Of a stretch of 64,000 nucleotides of DNA, positions 47,433 through 56,856 are shown in pieces (the first letter of the stretch is position 1; the number at the start of each line of letters is the position of its first letter). The translations under genes were made by a program, and so were the position numbers. The notes under the pieces were generated by a model, which was given only the letters and a program-made list of their open reading frames with translations, was not told the DNA's origin and did no database searches. This DNA is from Chloropicon primus (Eukaryota; Chlorophyta; Chloropicophyceae; Chloropicales; Chloropicaceae): NCBI GenBank assembly GCA_023205875.1, contig CP060761.1, positions 186,001 through 250,000 on the forward strand, written 5' to 3'.

Positions 47433-48017
47433 CGAGAGCGTCTTTCATTTCGGTGGACAACCAACCAACCCTTGTAATCCTACATAAATCGTACACCTCT
47501 CAGCACTCTCTCGCCGCCAAGGTGCCACCTCCTCTCCGCGCTTCAGTCTCCGGGTCCCTCCTCCCTCACCCGTTGCTTGCCTCCGTTCGCGCTAACGCAT
47601 CACCTGGCAGCAAAGCAAGCGAAGAGAGAGAGAGAGAGAGAGGAGCACATTGGTTTGATCTGGAGGGGAGGACGGTGAGTGGCATCAAATGGGTTCCACC
47701 GTGATGGGTGAATGGCCCCTCTCCTCCTCCACATGGATCCTGATCCTGATCCCCCTTGATCCATCCTGCTGATGCTGATCAACTGCTGATTGAGAGCATG
47801 AAGAGAGAAAGAGAGAGAGAGAGAGAGGAGCACATTGGTTTGATCTGGAGGGGAGGACGGTGAGTGGCATCAAATGGGTTCCACCGTGATGGGTGAATGG
47901 CCCCTCTCCTCCTCCACATGGATCCTGATCCTGATCCCCCTTGATCCCCCCCTTGGATGCTGCTGATTCTGCTGCTGCTGATCAGCTGAAAATATCCAAC
48001 AGAAGCAAGATCGAAGG
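47433..48017. promoter_or_regulatory. Upstream region of the PP2C gene with a direct duplication
   Basis: About 140 bp are repeated almost exactly: about 47622-47763 and 47807-47948, spaced 185 bp. Each copy starts with a GA run, contains GGACGGTGAGTGGC (a donor-like site) and ends in CCTGATCCTGATCCCCCTTG. No gene is seen. If the copies lie in the leader, either GTGAGT could be used as a splice donor. Confidence 0.7.
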
Positions 48018-50177
48018 ATGGCGGAGGAGTACTACCCTACGATCGAGTACGGGTTAGGTCGGACGGTGACCAAGGGGGAGGACTTTCACGTGGAGGAGGT
48101 CGGCCTCACAACAGCGGAGGAGGTCGGCTACGCAACAGCAGCGAAGAATTGTCAGGCAGTTGCGAAGTATGGTTACTTTGGGGTCTTCGATGGTCACGGG
48201 GGCAAGGGTTCAGCCAAGTTCTGTTCCGAGTCTCTGCTCGGGATTGTGTTGAAGGAGCACGCGGAGAGGGAGGAGGGTTGCGGCCAGAGCGATGACTCGA
48301 CAGCACAGCGCGATGAATTGCTTTCCGAGGAAGAGGCGTCTTGCCTGAGAAGCCAGGAGGCCTTCGTTTCCAACCTACCAGGGTGTCTGGACTCGGCGTT
48401 CAAGCAGGCGGACTTGGAGTGGAAGGAGCGTGACCTGCCGAGCGGGACAACCGCAACGGTGGCGTTCGTGAGCGCCTGGGAGCTCGTTTGCGCCAGCGTG
48501 GGCGACTCTTGCGCGTACTTTCACACGGGGAAGCAGCTGCTTCAAGTGAGCGGGAACCACCGCATCGAGGAGGACAAGGAAACGGGGAAGGTTGTCGTCA
48601 CCGATGAAATAAAGAGGGTGAGAGGGTGCGGCGGTTCCGTGGCGAGGGCAGAAATCGAGGGGAAGGCCGTTGGGCCGTTGAGGATCTGGCCAGGCGGCCT
48701 GGCGATGACGAGGACGCTTGGCGACAAAGCCGCAAGCGAGGTGAGCAGCAGCACCCCGGAGGTGAGGCATCTTAGCCTGCCGCAGACTGGCGGCAGGCTC
48801 ATCATGGCCTCGGACGGGCTTTGGGACGCCGTGACCCCGAAGCAAGCCTTCTCCCTGGTGAAGTCGACGCAGGCAAGCAAAGCCGCTACGAAGCTGTGCA
48901 AGGCAAGCGTGAAGGCCCTCGGAAAGAGGGACGACATCACCGTGATCGTCGTGGACGTCTGTCCACCGGAGAGCACCTTGAAGAGGGATGAAGGGGTGTG
49001 CGGCCCTGCGCCAAAGCAGCACTTTGTCAGGACCGTCAGCCCGGACCAGAATCAGAAGCCTTACGACAAGTGGAAGGCTTGGAACACGTTTGCGTTCAAG
49101 GAGGCGTGCAGGTGCGTGAGGGATTACGAGAGAATGAAGGCAGAGCAAGCCGCTGCTGCTGCTGAGGCGGAGGCTGCTCGGGCGTTGGCGGAACTCGAGA
49201 TGGAGAAGGCGAGGGGGATTGATCCGTTGGGGTCTGATGGCGACGACGGGGGCTGGGAGCTTCCCAAGGGGCGGAATTCGAGTCACAGCAACAAGGATTC
49301 CCCGTCCCGTCCCGTCGTGGACGAAGAGAGAGAAAAGAGGAAGAAGGAGGCCCTCGAGAGGAAGAAGCTTAAGAGAAAGCTTAAGAAGCTCGAGAAGATG
49401 CAGATGCAGCAAAAGGAGGCAGGCAATGGCGTGGAGGCGGCGGATGGTGCGACCCCCGGCGAAGACAATCGCCAGGACGCGAAGCAGATGCCGCCTGCAG
49501 GGAAATCGACCCAGAAACAGCCAAAGGCGAAGCCTCAGCACAGCGACCGAAAGGAGCACCAGAGGCACCCGTCCCCGGGAAAAAAGTGGAACAAATCAGG
49601 AAAGAGGCAGCCTGCTTCCCGGCGGGGGGACAGGAATCGCCAGAATGGTTTTGATGGGTCGGACGACCAGGCGACGGCAGCGGGCGGCAACGTTAGCGCG
49701 GAGGAAGGAGGGGTGGGAGGCAGAACGATCACGTTCACCAAGCCGTCCAAATTCGGCGCAAAGGGTGCCGCTGGGACGGGGGGCCAGCCGCGAAGCCCGA
49801 GCCCGAGGAAGGTCGGTCGAGGCGGTCAAGGCGGTCGGGGTGGCAGCAGAGGCGGTCGGGGTGGCAGCAGAGGCGGCAGGAGCGAAGGCCAAGGCAGAGA
49901 AGCCCGGCACCAGGGCGGGGGGTTCAAGGGGGATCCCGCGCCTGGAGCGGAGACGCCGGGCAAGGGGGGCCAAAAGAGTTTCAACAACAGGAGGGCTCCC
50001 GGCAACAGAGGTGGCCGAGGCGGGGGAAGGGGGGCGAGGAGGGGCGCCAAGGGTCCGCAGAGCCCTGATCAGAGGAGGGCGAGGGCCGAGCAGTGGGGCG
50101 CGAAGGAGGAGCTCGCCGGAAAGCTTCTTCTGGACATGATCAAGGGGAGGGCCAACGTGGGAGCACCTGTGGCGTAG
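48018..50177 (+). CDS. PP2C-type protein phosphatase with a C-terminal RGG tail
   Basis: Single exon, 719 residues. The PPM/PP2C domain spans about 20-320 with metal-binding and core motifs: GVFDGHGGKGSAK, SGTTATVAFV, ASVGDSCAYF, AMTRTLGDKAASE, LIMASDGLWDAVT and RDDITVIVVD. A linker holds a Trp-rich stretch (YDKWKAWNTFAFKEACRCVR). A Lys/Glu coiled coil follows (about 385-475), and then about 200 residues rich in Gly, Arg and Lys with repeated RGGSRGGRGGSRGGR blocks. PP2Cs remove phosphate from Ser/Thr. RGG tails usually bind RNA, so this phosphatase may act on ribonucleoproteins (inference). The end reads GKLLLDMIKGRANV. The fusion is unusual. Confidence 0.85.
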   Translation: MAEEYYPTIEYGLGRTVTKGEDFHVEEVGLTTAEEVGYATAAKNCQAVAKYGYFGVFDGHGGKGSAKFCSESLLGIVLKEHAEREEGCGQSDDSTAQRDELLSEEEASCLRSQEAFVSNLPGCLDSAFKQADLEWKERDLPSGTTATVAFVSAWELVCASVGDSCAYFHTGKQLLQVSGNHRIEEDKETGKVVVTDEIKRVRGCGGSVARAEIEGKAVGPLRIWPGGLAMTRTLGDKAASEVSSSTPEVRHLSLPQTGGRLIMASDGLWDAVTPKQAFSLVKSTQASKAATKLCKASVKALGKRDDITVIVVDVCPPESTLKRDEGVCGPAPKQHFVRTVSPDQNQKPYDKWKAWNTFAFKEACRCVRDYERMKAEQAAAAAEAEAARALAELEMEKARGIDPLGSDGDDGGWELPKGRNSSHSNKDSPSRPVVDEEREKRKKEALERKKLKRKLKKLEKMQMQQKEAGNGVEAADGATPGEDNRQDAKQMPPAGKSTQKQPKAKPQHSDRKEHQRHPSPGKKWNKSGKRQPASRRGDRNRQNGFDGSDDQATAAGGNVSAEEGGVGGRTITFTKPSKFGAKGAAGTGGQPRSPSPRKVGRGGQGGRGGSRGGRGGSRGGRSEGQGREARHQGGGFKGDPAPGAETPGKGGQKSFNNRRAPGNRGGRGGGRGARRGAKGPQSPDQRRARAEQWGAKEELAGKLLLDMIKGRANVGAPVA

Positions 50178-50301
50178 TAGCAGCGGTGACGAGAGAGAGA
50201 GAGTTTCGTTTGTCGTTGTTCTTGTTGTTTGTAGAAATCCTAAGCGGTAGCTTATATTAGCAATAAAACACATACCAAGATGACCCGTCTCATCGATTGA
50301 T

Positions 50302-51107
50302 TTAGATGATTCCGATCTTGTTGGCGATGTCCAAGGCATCGTAGTCAGCCGTGAGTCTAACGTAGGCCTTCTTCTTTCCGTCTGGCCTGATGAGGGTGTT
50401 GATCTTCTTGCACTGGATGTCGTACATTCTGCTAACGGCGTTCCTAATCTTCTTCTTATCGGCCCTGGTGTCCACGATGAAGACGAGGGTGTTGTTGTCC
50501 TCAATCTTCTTCATGGCGCTCTCCGTCGTGAGCGGGAACTGGAGGATCTGGTAGTCGTCCAAAAGCTCAGCAGCAGGGGCACTCTTCCTTGGGTACTTTG
50601 GGTCCCTCGCCCTCTTCAGGGTCTTGGGTCTGTGGAAAGTCGCCGACATGCGGGTCTTGTTCGACTTGTTCTTGTTGATGGTCGACTTGGTCGCCTTCGC
50701 GGCCTTGGACGCCTTATCTTTACCTGGAGGAAAAAGCGAGCGCAGCAACAAACAACAAACAAAATAAAAGTCAGAACAACCAAACAACAAAAACTTCTTC
50801 CAATCCTCCTCCTCCTATGACGATACGATACGATACGATACGATACGATACGATGCGATGCGGGACGAGGCCATGCGATGCGATTCGATTCGATTAGCTC
50901 CTCTCTCTCTCTCTCCTCTCTCTCCGCCTGTGTCTGTGATGGCTCTGTCTTCTCCAGCCCTCCAAGAGCAAAAAAGCAAAATCAAAAAGCTCTCGCCCTC
51001 GCCAACCGTCTCCGCTCGTACTCGTCCCCTCGTCCCCTCGATGCTCTCGTCTCGTCTCGTCTCGTCTCGTCCCTTCTCGTCTCGGTGGAGTGCCACTCAC
51101 CTGCCAT
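50302..51107 (-). CDS. RPL23A: Cytosolic ribosomal protein uL23 (two exons)
   Basis: Exon 1 holds only seven coding bases (51107-51101: ATG GCA G). A 377-bp intron (50724-51100) with GTGAGT donor and CCTCCAG acceptor follows, and exon 2 runs 50723-50302. The product is 142 residues beginning [12 protein letters not shown]. The uL23 core is clear: [80 protein letters not shown]. It lies at the tunnel exit of the large subunit, where it contacts signal recognition particle. The intron carries GATAC, GATTC and CTCGT pentamer repeats. Confidence 0.95.
50819..50859. repeat. GATAC pentamer repeat inside the uL23 intron
   Basis: About six copies of ATACG followed by two ATGCG variants; a related GATTC run lies nearby and a CTCGT run lies near 51045-51080. 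All fall in the first intron. Confidence 0.9.
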
Positions 51108-51758
51108 GATGCTCTTGTCTTTGTCTCCGTCGCTCTCGTCGTAGCGTCAACTGACGATCGTGTTCTCTTCGCTTCGCTTCGTTTCGGCTCTCTCTCTCTC
51201 TCTCTTTCCCCTAACAAGAGAAATCTACACAGAAGGAGACGAAAGGTTTGCGGCGGCGGCGGATGTCGTACAATAGGTGTACAATGATAACAAACGAGTG
51301 TACATAAAAAAACGTCCCATTTGAAAGTTGAAATTTGAAATGGGGGGGCGGAGCCTTGCGCACAGGAGGGGGCGTGACCAAGGGGAAGGGTGGCGCGTTA
51401 CAGGCTCCAGGCGAGCGGGGGTTTGAGTTACGGGGAGAGAGAGGGTGGTGAGGCGATAGGTCGTCTCACGATCGTTCGATTGAACCCTTGGTTGACCATT
51501 TTGGTGTGCTGGATTGCACTGGAAGAGGCGGTTTAGGAGAGGGGCGTGACCTGTTGGAGGTGAGGGGAAGGGTGGCGCGTTACGGGATTCAAACGGGAGA
51601 GGGGTTGGGTTACGGGGTGCAATAGGGTAGTGACACGAATGATCGTCTCACGATCTTTCGATTGAGTCATTGGTTGACCATTTTGGTGTGCTGGATTGCA
51701 CTGGAAACGTTCGTGGAGGGGGATCCATCCATCCACAGACTTCCACACATCCACTGAA
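51108..51758. promoter_or_regulatory. Divergent upstream region of uL23 and the methyltransferase
   Basis: 650 bp. It includes GTGTACA motifs near 51270-51306 and a diverged tandem repeat at 51370-51706. No gene is supported. Confidence 0.4.
51370..51706. repeat. Diverged tandem repeat (about 155 and 166 bp)
   Basis: Copy A is about 51370-51524 and copy B about 51541-51706. Exact shared blocks include AGGGGAAGGGTGGCGCGTTAC, then GTCTCACGATC, and a run of nearly 40 bases containing TTGACCATTTTGGTGTGCTG and ending at CTGGAA. Between these blocks the copies differ clearly, so the duplication is older than the others in this window and the blocks may be kept for function. Confidence 0.75.
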
Positions 51759-52607
51759 ATGGTGGTGATGAAGTGTCGAGGGTTGAAGAGAGACGTGTAC
51801 ACTCACGGGCACCACGCCTCGGTCGTGTCGCAACATGCGGGTCGGACGGCCCAGAACTCGGCAGCGTTCCTGTTGCCGAGGCTCCGGGACGGCCTCACGG
51901 TTCTCGACGTGGGCTGCGGCCCTGGAACCATCTCGGTGGGCCTCGCGCAGTCCGTTGGGCCTCGAGGCAAGCTGGTCGCCGTGGACGCGGCGGAGGCCGC
52001 GGTGATCCTTGCGAAGGAGGCAGCACGCAAGTCGGCGGTCGGGAACATGGAGGTCAGGGTGGCTTCCGCGTACGACCTTCCTTACGGGGACGACACGTTC
52101 GACGTTGCGTTTGCCCACCAGACCCTGCAGCACCTTTCCGACCCAGTCGAAGCCCTGAGGGAGCTCAAGAGAGTTGTCAAGACCCCGGGGGGGATCGTGG
52201 CCGCGAGGGACGCGGATTACGCCAGCATGTTGTCCCACCCCGTGATTCCCGGGATCGAGAGGTGGAGGGACGTCTACCGGCAGGTCGCGAGGGCGAACCA
52301 AGCAGAGCCGGATGCCGGTCGGCACCTCGTGGCGTGGGCGCGTCAGGCTGGCTGGTCCGTCGAGGATATTGAGTTCACGACCAGCGTGAAACTGTACAGC
52401 GGCACCGTCGACGAGGGGGAGCGGGCGAGGTGGGGGGGCGACTGGTCCAGGAGGTCGCTCGAGAGCGATTTTGGCAGTCAGGCGGTGGAGTACAACATCG
52501 CTACTGCGGACGAGATGAACGCGATTTCCCGGGCTTGGCTGGAGTTCAAGGACAACCCGGAATCGCTCTTCTACTACGTGAACGGGGAGGTCATCCTCCA
52601 GAACTAA
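51759..52607 (+). CDS. SAM-dependent methyltransferase, UbiE/Coq5-like fold
   Basis: 282 residues from the ATG at 51759 (MVVMKCRG), or 279 from the ATG at 51768. Class I methyltransferase motifs are complete: motif I VLDVGCGPGTISVGLA, an acidic residue after strand 2 (LVAVDAAEAAV), motif II-like ASAYDLPYGDDTFDVAFAHQ and motif III-like ELKRVVKTPGGIVAARD. The C-terminal 130 residues form the substrate cap. No targeting peptide is evident. Substrate unknown; small-molecule methylation is most likely. Confidence 0.85.
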   Translation: MVVMKCRGLKRDVYTHGHHASVVSQHAGRTAQNSAAFLLPRLRDGLTVLDVGCGPGTISVGLAQSVGPRGKLVAVDAAEAAVILAKEAARKSAVGNMEVRVASAYDLPYGDDTFDVAFAHQTLQHLSDPVEALRELKRVVKTPGGIVAARDADYASMLSHPVIPGIERWRDVYRQVARANQAEPDAGRHLVAWARQAGWSVEDIEFTTSVKLYSGTVDEGERARWGGDWSRRSLESDFGSQAVEYNIATADEMNAISRAWLEFKDNPESLFYYVNGEVILQN

Positions 52608-52912
52608 CAATTTTTAATCTTGTACATCATCATTTTCGTTTGCTCGGTCTCTGTCCCATTCATCCGTCAAGAGGAGGGGGAGGGAGACATGCTGCTGAGG
52701 TGACACGCGCGGCAGTGAAAAGGTTGCCTGCCTTGCACCCAAAAAAGTTTACAAAAATGTTATTACAAAACTACTAGTAAGCGTACAAAAAGTTCTCTTC
52801 CTCTACTTCACCCCCTCCCAAAAAGTTACAAAAATAATACTAGTGAAACACCTCTCTCTCTCTCTGTCGAGGTAGTCAAAATTGCCCTGTCCCTCATGTC
52901 ACACCACGCGTC
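52608..52912. other. Intergenic between convergent genes
   Basis: 305 bp of 3' UTR-like sequence from both neighbours. AT-rich blocks such as TTACAAAAATGTTATTACAA and TTACAAAAATAATACTAGTG are likely polyadenylation regions. No gene. Confidence 0.4.
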
Positions 52913-54259
52913 TTACCAAGAGTTCCAGGCGTCGTCATTCGCCCTGACGTCCGCGTTGATGGGCTTCTTTTCGGTTGCCGGGCCGCCGCCAGCAACGGTG
53001 GACTCGTCCTTGAGCGACTCCTCGGCGCCGTTCGACTGGCCATCCTCCACCGGTTCAGCGGGATCCAGAATGTTTTCCTCGCTGATTACGGGAAGTTGCC
53101 TCTGGATCTTCGCCTCTTTCTCGGCCTTCAATCTGGACTCCGCCTCCACTCTGCGCTGCTTGGATTGCTCCTTCAGCCTCGCCCTCCTTTCCGCTCTCTT
53201 GATGAACTCCTGAGAGACCGTCCTGTCTTCCGGGATGCCAGCTTGAACTTTGAGCTCCCTCTCCTCCTTGGCCACCCTCGCTGCCCTCATCTTGGCTTCG
53301 GCATCCGCCCGTCTCTGCTTGGATTCCTCCGCTCTCATCCTCTTGAGCTCCGGTTTCGGGATCTTCTTGCGCTCCTTGTCCTTCAATTTCCTGGCCTCCT
53401 TCCTCTTCTGGAACTCAGACCTGCGCTGAGCCGCAGCACCTTCCGCCAAAGCTATGGCCTCCAGCTTCTTCGCGTTTCTCTTCTCGGTCTCCGCCTTCCT
53501 CTCCGCCTCCGCGGCCTCCCTTCGCTGCTTCGCTTCGGCTGTCATCTGCTTGATCCTCTCCGCCTTCGCCAAGCGCCTCGCCTTGCCGTCCCCGCGTTGG
53601 GGCGACTTCAAGACGACTTCCATTCGATAGGGTTGCTTGAGGCTGCCGTCTTCAGCGGCAGCTGCCTCGGCCTGGGCCTCGGCCTGGGCCTCCGCCTTGC
53701 GGTAAGCCTCCATCGCATCGTCGTACACGGGGGAGCCGGGGGAGTACTTGTACTTCTCCGACGGCCTGGAGCTGCCAAAGGCGGGAAGGGCGAACGCCAA
53801 GAAAGTGGAGGCCAAGAAAGCAATGTTCTGCCCAGAACCCTCGGGCTCCACCTTGGGCGACGACTTCACCGCCACGGGCTTGGGAGGCGCCTCCGGCGCC
53901 GGCGCGACCTTTGCGGCCCTTGATTTGGGAGCAGTCCCCGTCACGGCTTCCGATCCCGAGGCCTTGCCGGCCTCGTACGCTTCCTTATCCACGCTCACGA
54001 CGCCAGCGGTGCTCAGGTACTTTGAGTAGGCGTCGGCCTCCTCCCTCCTCGCGGCCTCGGCACTCAGACTCGGCTGACCCGCCACAGCCCACGCCACAAT
54101 CGCAGCGGCAGCGGCTGCCACGGCCTTCTTGCCCACGGCCTCCTGCGGTGCCCCCTCTCGCCCAACATCCCTCGCGGCCCTGGCCCTCACCACCGGCCTC
54201 GATCCCGCCCCTCGCTTCACCTGGACCCTCCTCGACCCAGCACACACCATCACCTGCAT
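52913..54259 (-). CDS. Plastid-targeted coiled-coil protein A
   Basis: Single exon, 448 residues. Residues 1-45 are a basic transit peptide. Residues 45-69 are a hydrophobic run ending LSAEA, like a thylakoid-transfer signal or a first membrane helix. A second hydrophobic segment lies at about 148-170 (NIAFLASTFLAFALPAFG). The remaining 270 residues are a highly charged Lys/Glu/Arg/Ala coiled coil with phrases such as KIPKPELKRMRAEESKQRRA. The end is NDDAWNSW. The tandem paralogue at 54736-56300 has the same layout. Family unknown. Location in the plastid, perhaps bound to thylakoids, is inferred. Confidence 0.7.
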   Translation of the reverse strand: MQVMVCAGSRRVQVKRGAGSRPVVRARAARDVGREGAPQEAVGKKAVAAAAAAIVAWAVAGQPSLSAEAARREEADAYSKYLSTAGVVSVDKEAYEAGKASGSEAVTGTAPKSRAAKVAPAPEAPPKPVAVKSSPKVEPEGSGQNIAFLASTFLAFALPAFGSSRPSEKYKYSPGSPVYDDAMEAYRKAEAQAEAQAEAAAAEDGSLKQPYRMEVVLKSPQRGDGKARRLAKAERIKQMTAEAKQRREAAEAERKAETEKRNAKKLEAIALAEGAAAQRRSEFQKRKEARKLKDKERKKIPKPELKRMRAEESKQRRADAEAKMRAARVAKEERELKVQAGIPEDRTVSQEFIKRAERRARLKEQSKQRRVEAESRLKAEKEAKIQRQLPVISEENILDPAEPVEDGQSNGAEESLKDESTVAGGGPATEKKPINADVRANDDAWNSW

Positions 54260-54383
54260 CCCTTCCGAACAGTTTACGAGACCTTCCTCGTCACTCCCGG
54301 CGTCGAATGGGTCGAGTGACCGACCAATCGAAAGCCCGTGAACCTTAGTTTCGTTCAGTGACCCTTGGAAAGTCGCCCTTCTC
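54053..54383. repeat. 331-bp near-identical block, copy 1 (promoter plus targeting peptide)
   Basis: Matches 56094-56424 at constant offset (2,041 bp) with only two differences by eye, both in the leader near 54275 (TTTACGAG versus TTCACCAG). It covers 69 codons of both coiled-coil genes and about 125 bp upstream. Outside the block the two genes are clearly diverged. Confidence 0.93.
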
Positions 54384-54735
54384 TCCCTCCCCTCGCCCTC
54401 TCTCTCAATTACCTCCCCTTGCCCTTCTCTTCCTCAACAGGAAGCTGATTGGATAAGACGGATGAGATCTCTCTTGAGATCTCGAGGAGGACGTGAGGCG
54501 AGGCGTCAGGTGAGGAGGGATTCAACTGAAAACAAAAACTTAATATCTCGGATTACAAAATCGGCGAGAGCCTGCAAAATTGTGTCAAAACTTGGCTTTC
54601 CTCTCTCTCCCCTCTCTCCCCCCCCCCGGCCTGCAAAATTGTGTCAAAATTTGGCTCTCCGCCCTCTTCTCTCTCCTCCTCTCTCTCCAACGAAAAGTCT
54701 CAAAACTCTTCATCTGTGTGCTCAAACGCAACCGA
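54384..54735. other. Intergenic with a 30-bp direct repeat
   Basis: Between the promoter of paralogue A and the stop of paralogue B. The string CCTGCAAAATTGTGTCAAAA occurs at about 54571 and again at about 54631, each followed by a CT-rich tract. No gene seen. Confidence 0.5.
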
Positions 54736-56300
54736 CTAGTTTTCTTCCGCAGGAGCCTTGGCGGCGGATCCATTCTTGAGCCAGTTGTCAGCCATGTCCC
54801 AGCGATCCGCGTCTTCCTCGGCGCCGTTCGACTGGCCTTCCTCCACCGGTTCAGCGGCATCCAGAATGTTTTCCTCGCTGATTCCGGAAACTTTCCTCTG
54901 GATCTTCGCATCTTTCTCGGCCTTCAATCTGGACTCCGCCTCCATTCGAAGGTTCATGGAGACTTCCCTTTGGATCTTCTTCTTTTCAGCCTTCTCGGCC
55001 AACTTCTTCACCTTGGCCTCGTTTCTCTCCATGGATTTGGAGGCCTCCGCTTGGGACATGTTTTCGAGTTTCCACCCTTTTTTCGCCTCGGCGTCGGCAT
55101 CCACCTTCGCTTCGGCTTCCACCTGACGAAGCCTCGATCTCTCGATTCTCAGCTTCTTCTCCTCGGCTTTCTGCTCGGTTTTCTGCGCCCACTGCTGCCT
55201 CAGGTCCGCCCTTCTCTTGTCCGAATCGGAAATTCCGGCGAGAACTTCGAGCTCCCTCTCCTCCTTGGCCTTCCTCTCGGCCTTCATCTTGGCTTCCACT
55301 TCCTTTCTTCTTTTCTTGGATTCCTCCGCTCTCATCTTTTTGAGCTCGGGTTTCGGGATCTGCTTGCGCTCCTCTTCTCTTAACTTCTTGGCCTCCTTGG
55401 TCCTCAATCTCGATTCGCGAGTTGCCATCGTCTTCATGGACCGTGCCTTCTCCGCCTCTTGGATCATTGCCAAGCGAGCCGCATTCCTTAAGTTCTTTTC
55501 CTCGGTCTCCGCTCTCATCTTGGCCTCCGCTTCCACCCTTCTCTGTCTTGACTCCTCCTTTCGCAACTTCTTCAACTCCGGCTTTGCCATCTCTCTGCGC
55601 TTGTCCAACCTTGCCTTTCTCGCCTCCTTCTCCTTCGCCCTTTCGGCTGACTCTGCGGAAGCCGCAGCTTCCTCCTTCGTAATCAAACAAGCGGTTGGTG
55701 AGTCAAAACGGGCAGAAACGCTTCTTGACAACTGGGGAGCCTTACCTTGGCGATCATCTCGACCTTCCACGCGAATCTTTTCTCCGTCTCCGCCTGCGCC
55801 TGAGCGATGACTTGGAGCTTCCTGGCGTTCCTCCTCTCCACCTCGGCTCTCCTGGTCTTTTCCAACTCGCTCCTCGCCCTCCTCGATTCCTCGGCCAGCG
55901 CCTTCCTCCTGTCCTCCCAAGCCGCTTGGTCCTCCTTCGAACGCTTGTAGTTGGTGGCAACAGCCGGAAGGGCAAAGGCAACAAAGGAGCCCACCAGCAA
56001 GGCAGAGTTCCCCTGGTCCAACATCGCGACCTCTGCGAGCTCTCCTCCCCTCCCCATGGACGCCGTCACAGAGGGGGGCACCAGGAGCTCTGAGGCCTCG
56101 GCACTCAGACTCGGCTGACCCGCCACAGCCCACGCCACAATCGCAGCGGCAGCGGCTGCCACGGCCTTCTTGCCCACGGCCTCCTGCGGTGCCCCCTCTC
56201 GCCCAACATCCCTCGCGGCCCTGGCCCTCACCACCGGCCTCGATCCCGCCCCTCGCTTCACCTGGACCCTCCTCGACCCAGCACACACCATCACCTGCAT
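54736..56300 (-). CDS. Plastid-targeted coiled-coil protein B (two exons)
   Basis: Exon 1 is 56300-55746 and exon 2 is 55674-54736, with a 71-bp intron (GTAAGG donor, TTACGAAG acceptor), giving 497 residues. Residues 1-69 equal paralogue A exactly, including the LSAEA end. A second hydrophobic segment follows at about 98-116 (ALLVGSFVAFALPAV). The rest is a long charged coiled coil, with KPELKKLRKEESRQRRVEAE and KPELKKMRAEESKKRRKEVE as near-repeats. The C-terminus keeps ISEENILDAAEPVEEGQSNG, shared with A (ISEENILDPAEPVEDGQSNG). The two genes are therefore full-length paralogues, but only the head is nearly identical. Function unknown. Confidence 0.75.
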
Positions 56301-56424
56301 CCCTTCCGAACAGTTCACCAGACCTTCCTCGTCACTCCCGGCGTCGAATGGGTCGAGTGACCGACCAATCGAAAGCCCGTGAACCTTAGTTTCGTTCAGT
56401 GACCCTTGGAAAGTCGCCCTTCTC
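56094..56424. repeat. 331-bp near-identical block, copy 2 (promoter plus targeting peptide)
   Basis: Partner of 54053-54383; see that entry for the differences. Both edges of the match are abrupt: the 3' edge falls exactly at the end of the putative targeting signal, and the 5' edge within the upstream CT-rich leader. Confidence 0.93.
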
Positions 56425-56856
56425 CCTTGCTCGCGCACCTGCACACCGTAAGCCGTCGTCCTCGTCCTCGCTCGTCCTCGAGTGCTCCTATTGGATAACA
56501 GAGATCTCTCTTTCTCTCTCTGAGATCTGCTTCAGGAGGAGGGAGGAGGTGAGTGGTTTCGAGGAGGGAGGAGACGGCGACGACGGTGGAGGCGTGGCAA
56601 GAGAAGCGTTTCAAACGAAGCGTTATCTCCTCCTCTTTCGTTTGACCCCTCAGTCGAAGGGAATGGTCACATGGGGGACTAACTTTGGGTCGATCTAGTC
56701 CACATCTAGTGCCTTGGAGGACAGAGGCTTGGAGGGGGAGCAAAGGTTTGCGTGCGACTGAGGCGGAGGGGAGGGAGACTGAGGCGAGGGCAAGGGTAGA
56801 GGCGGAAGGGGATTCTCTCGTACTTTCCATTGGTACGTGTCAAGGAGTACGTGGCC

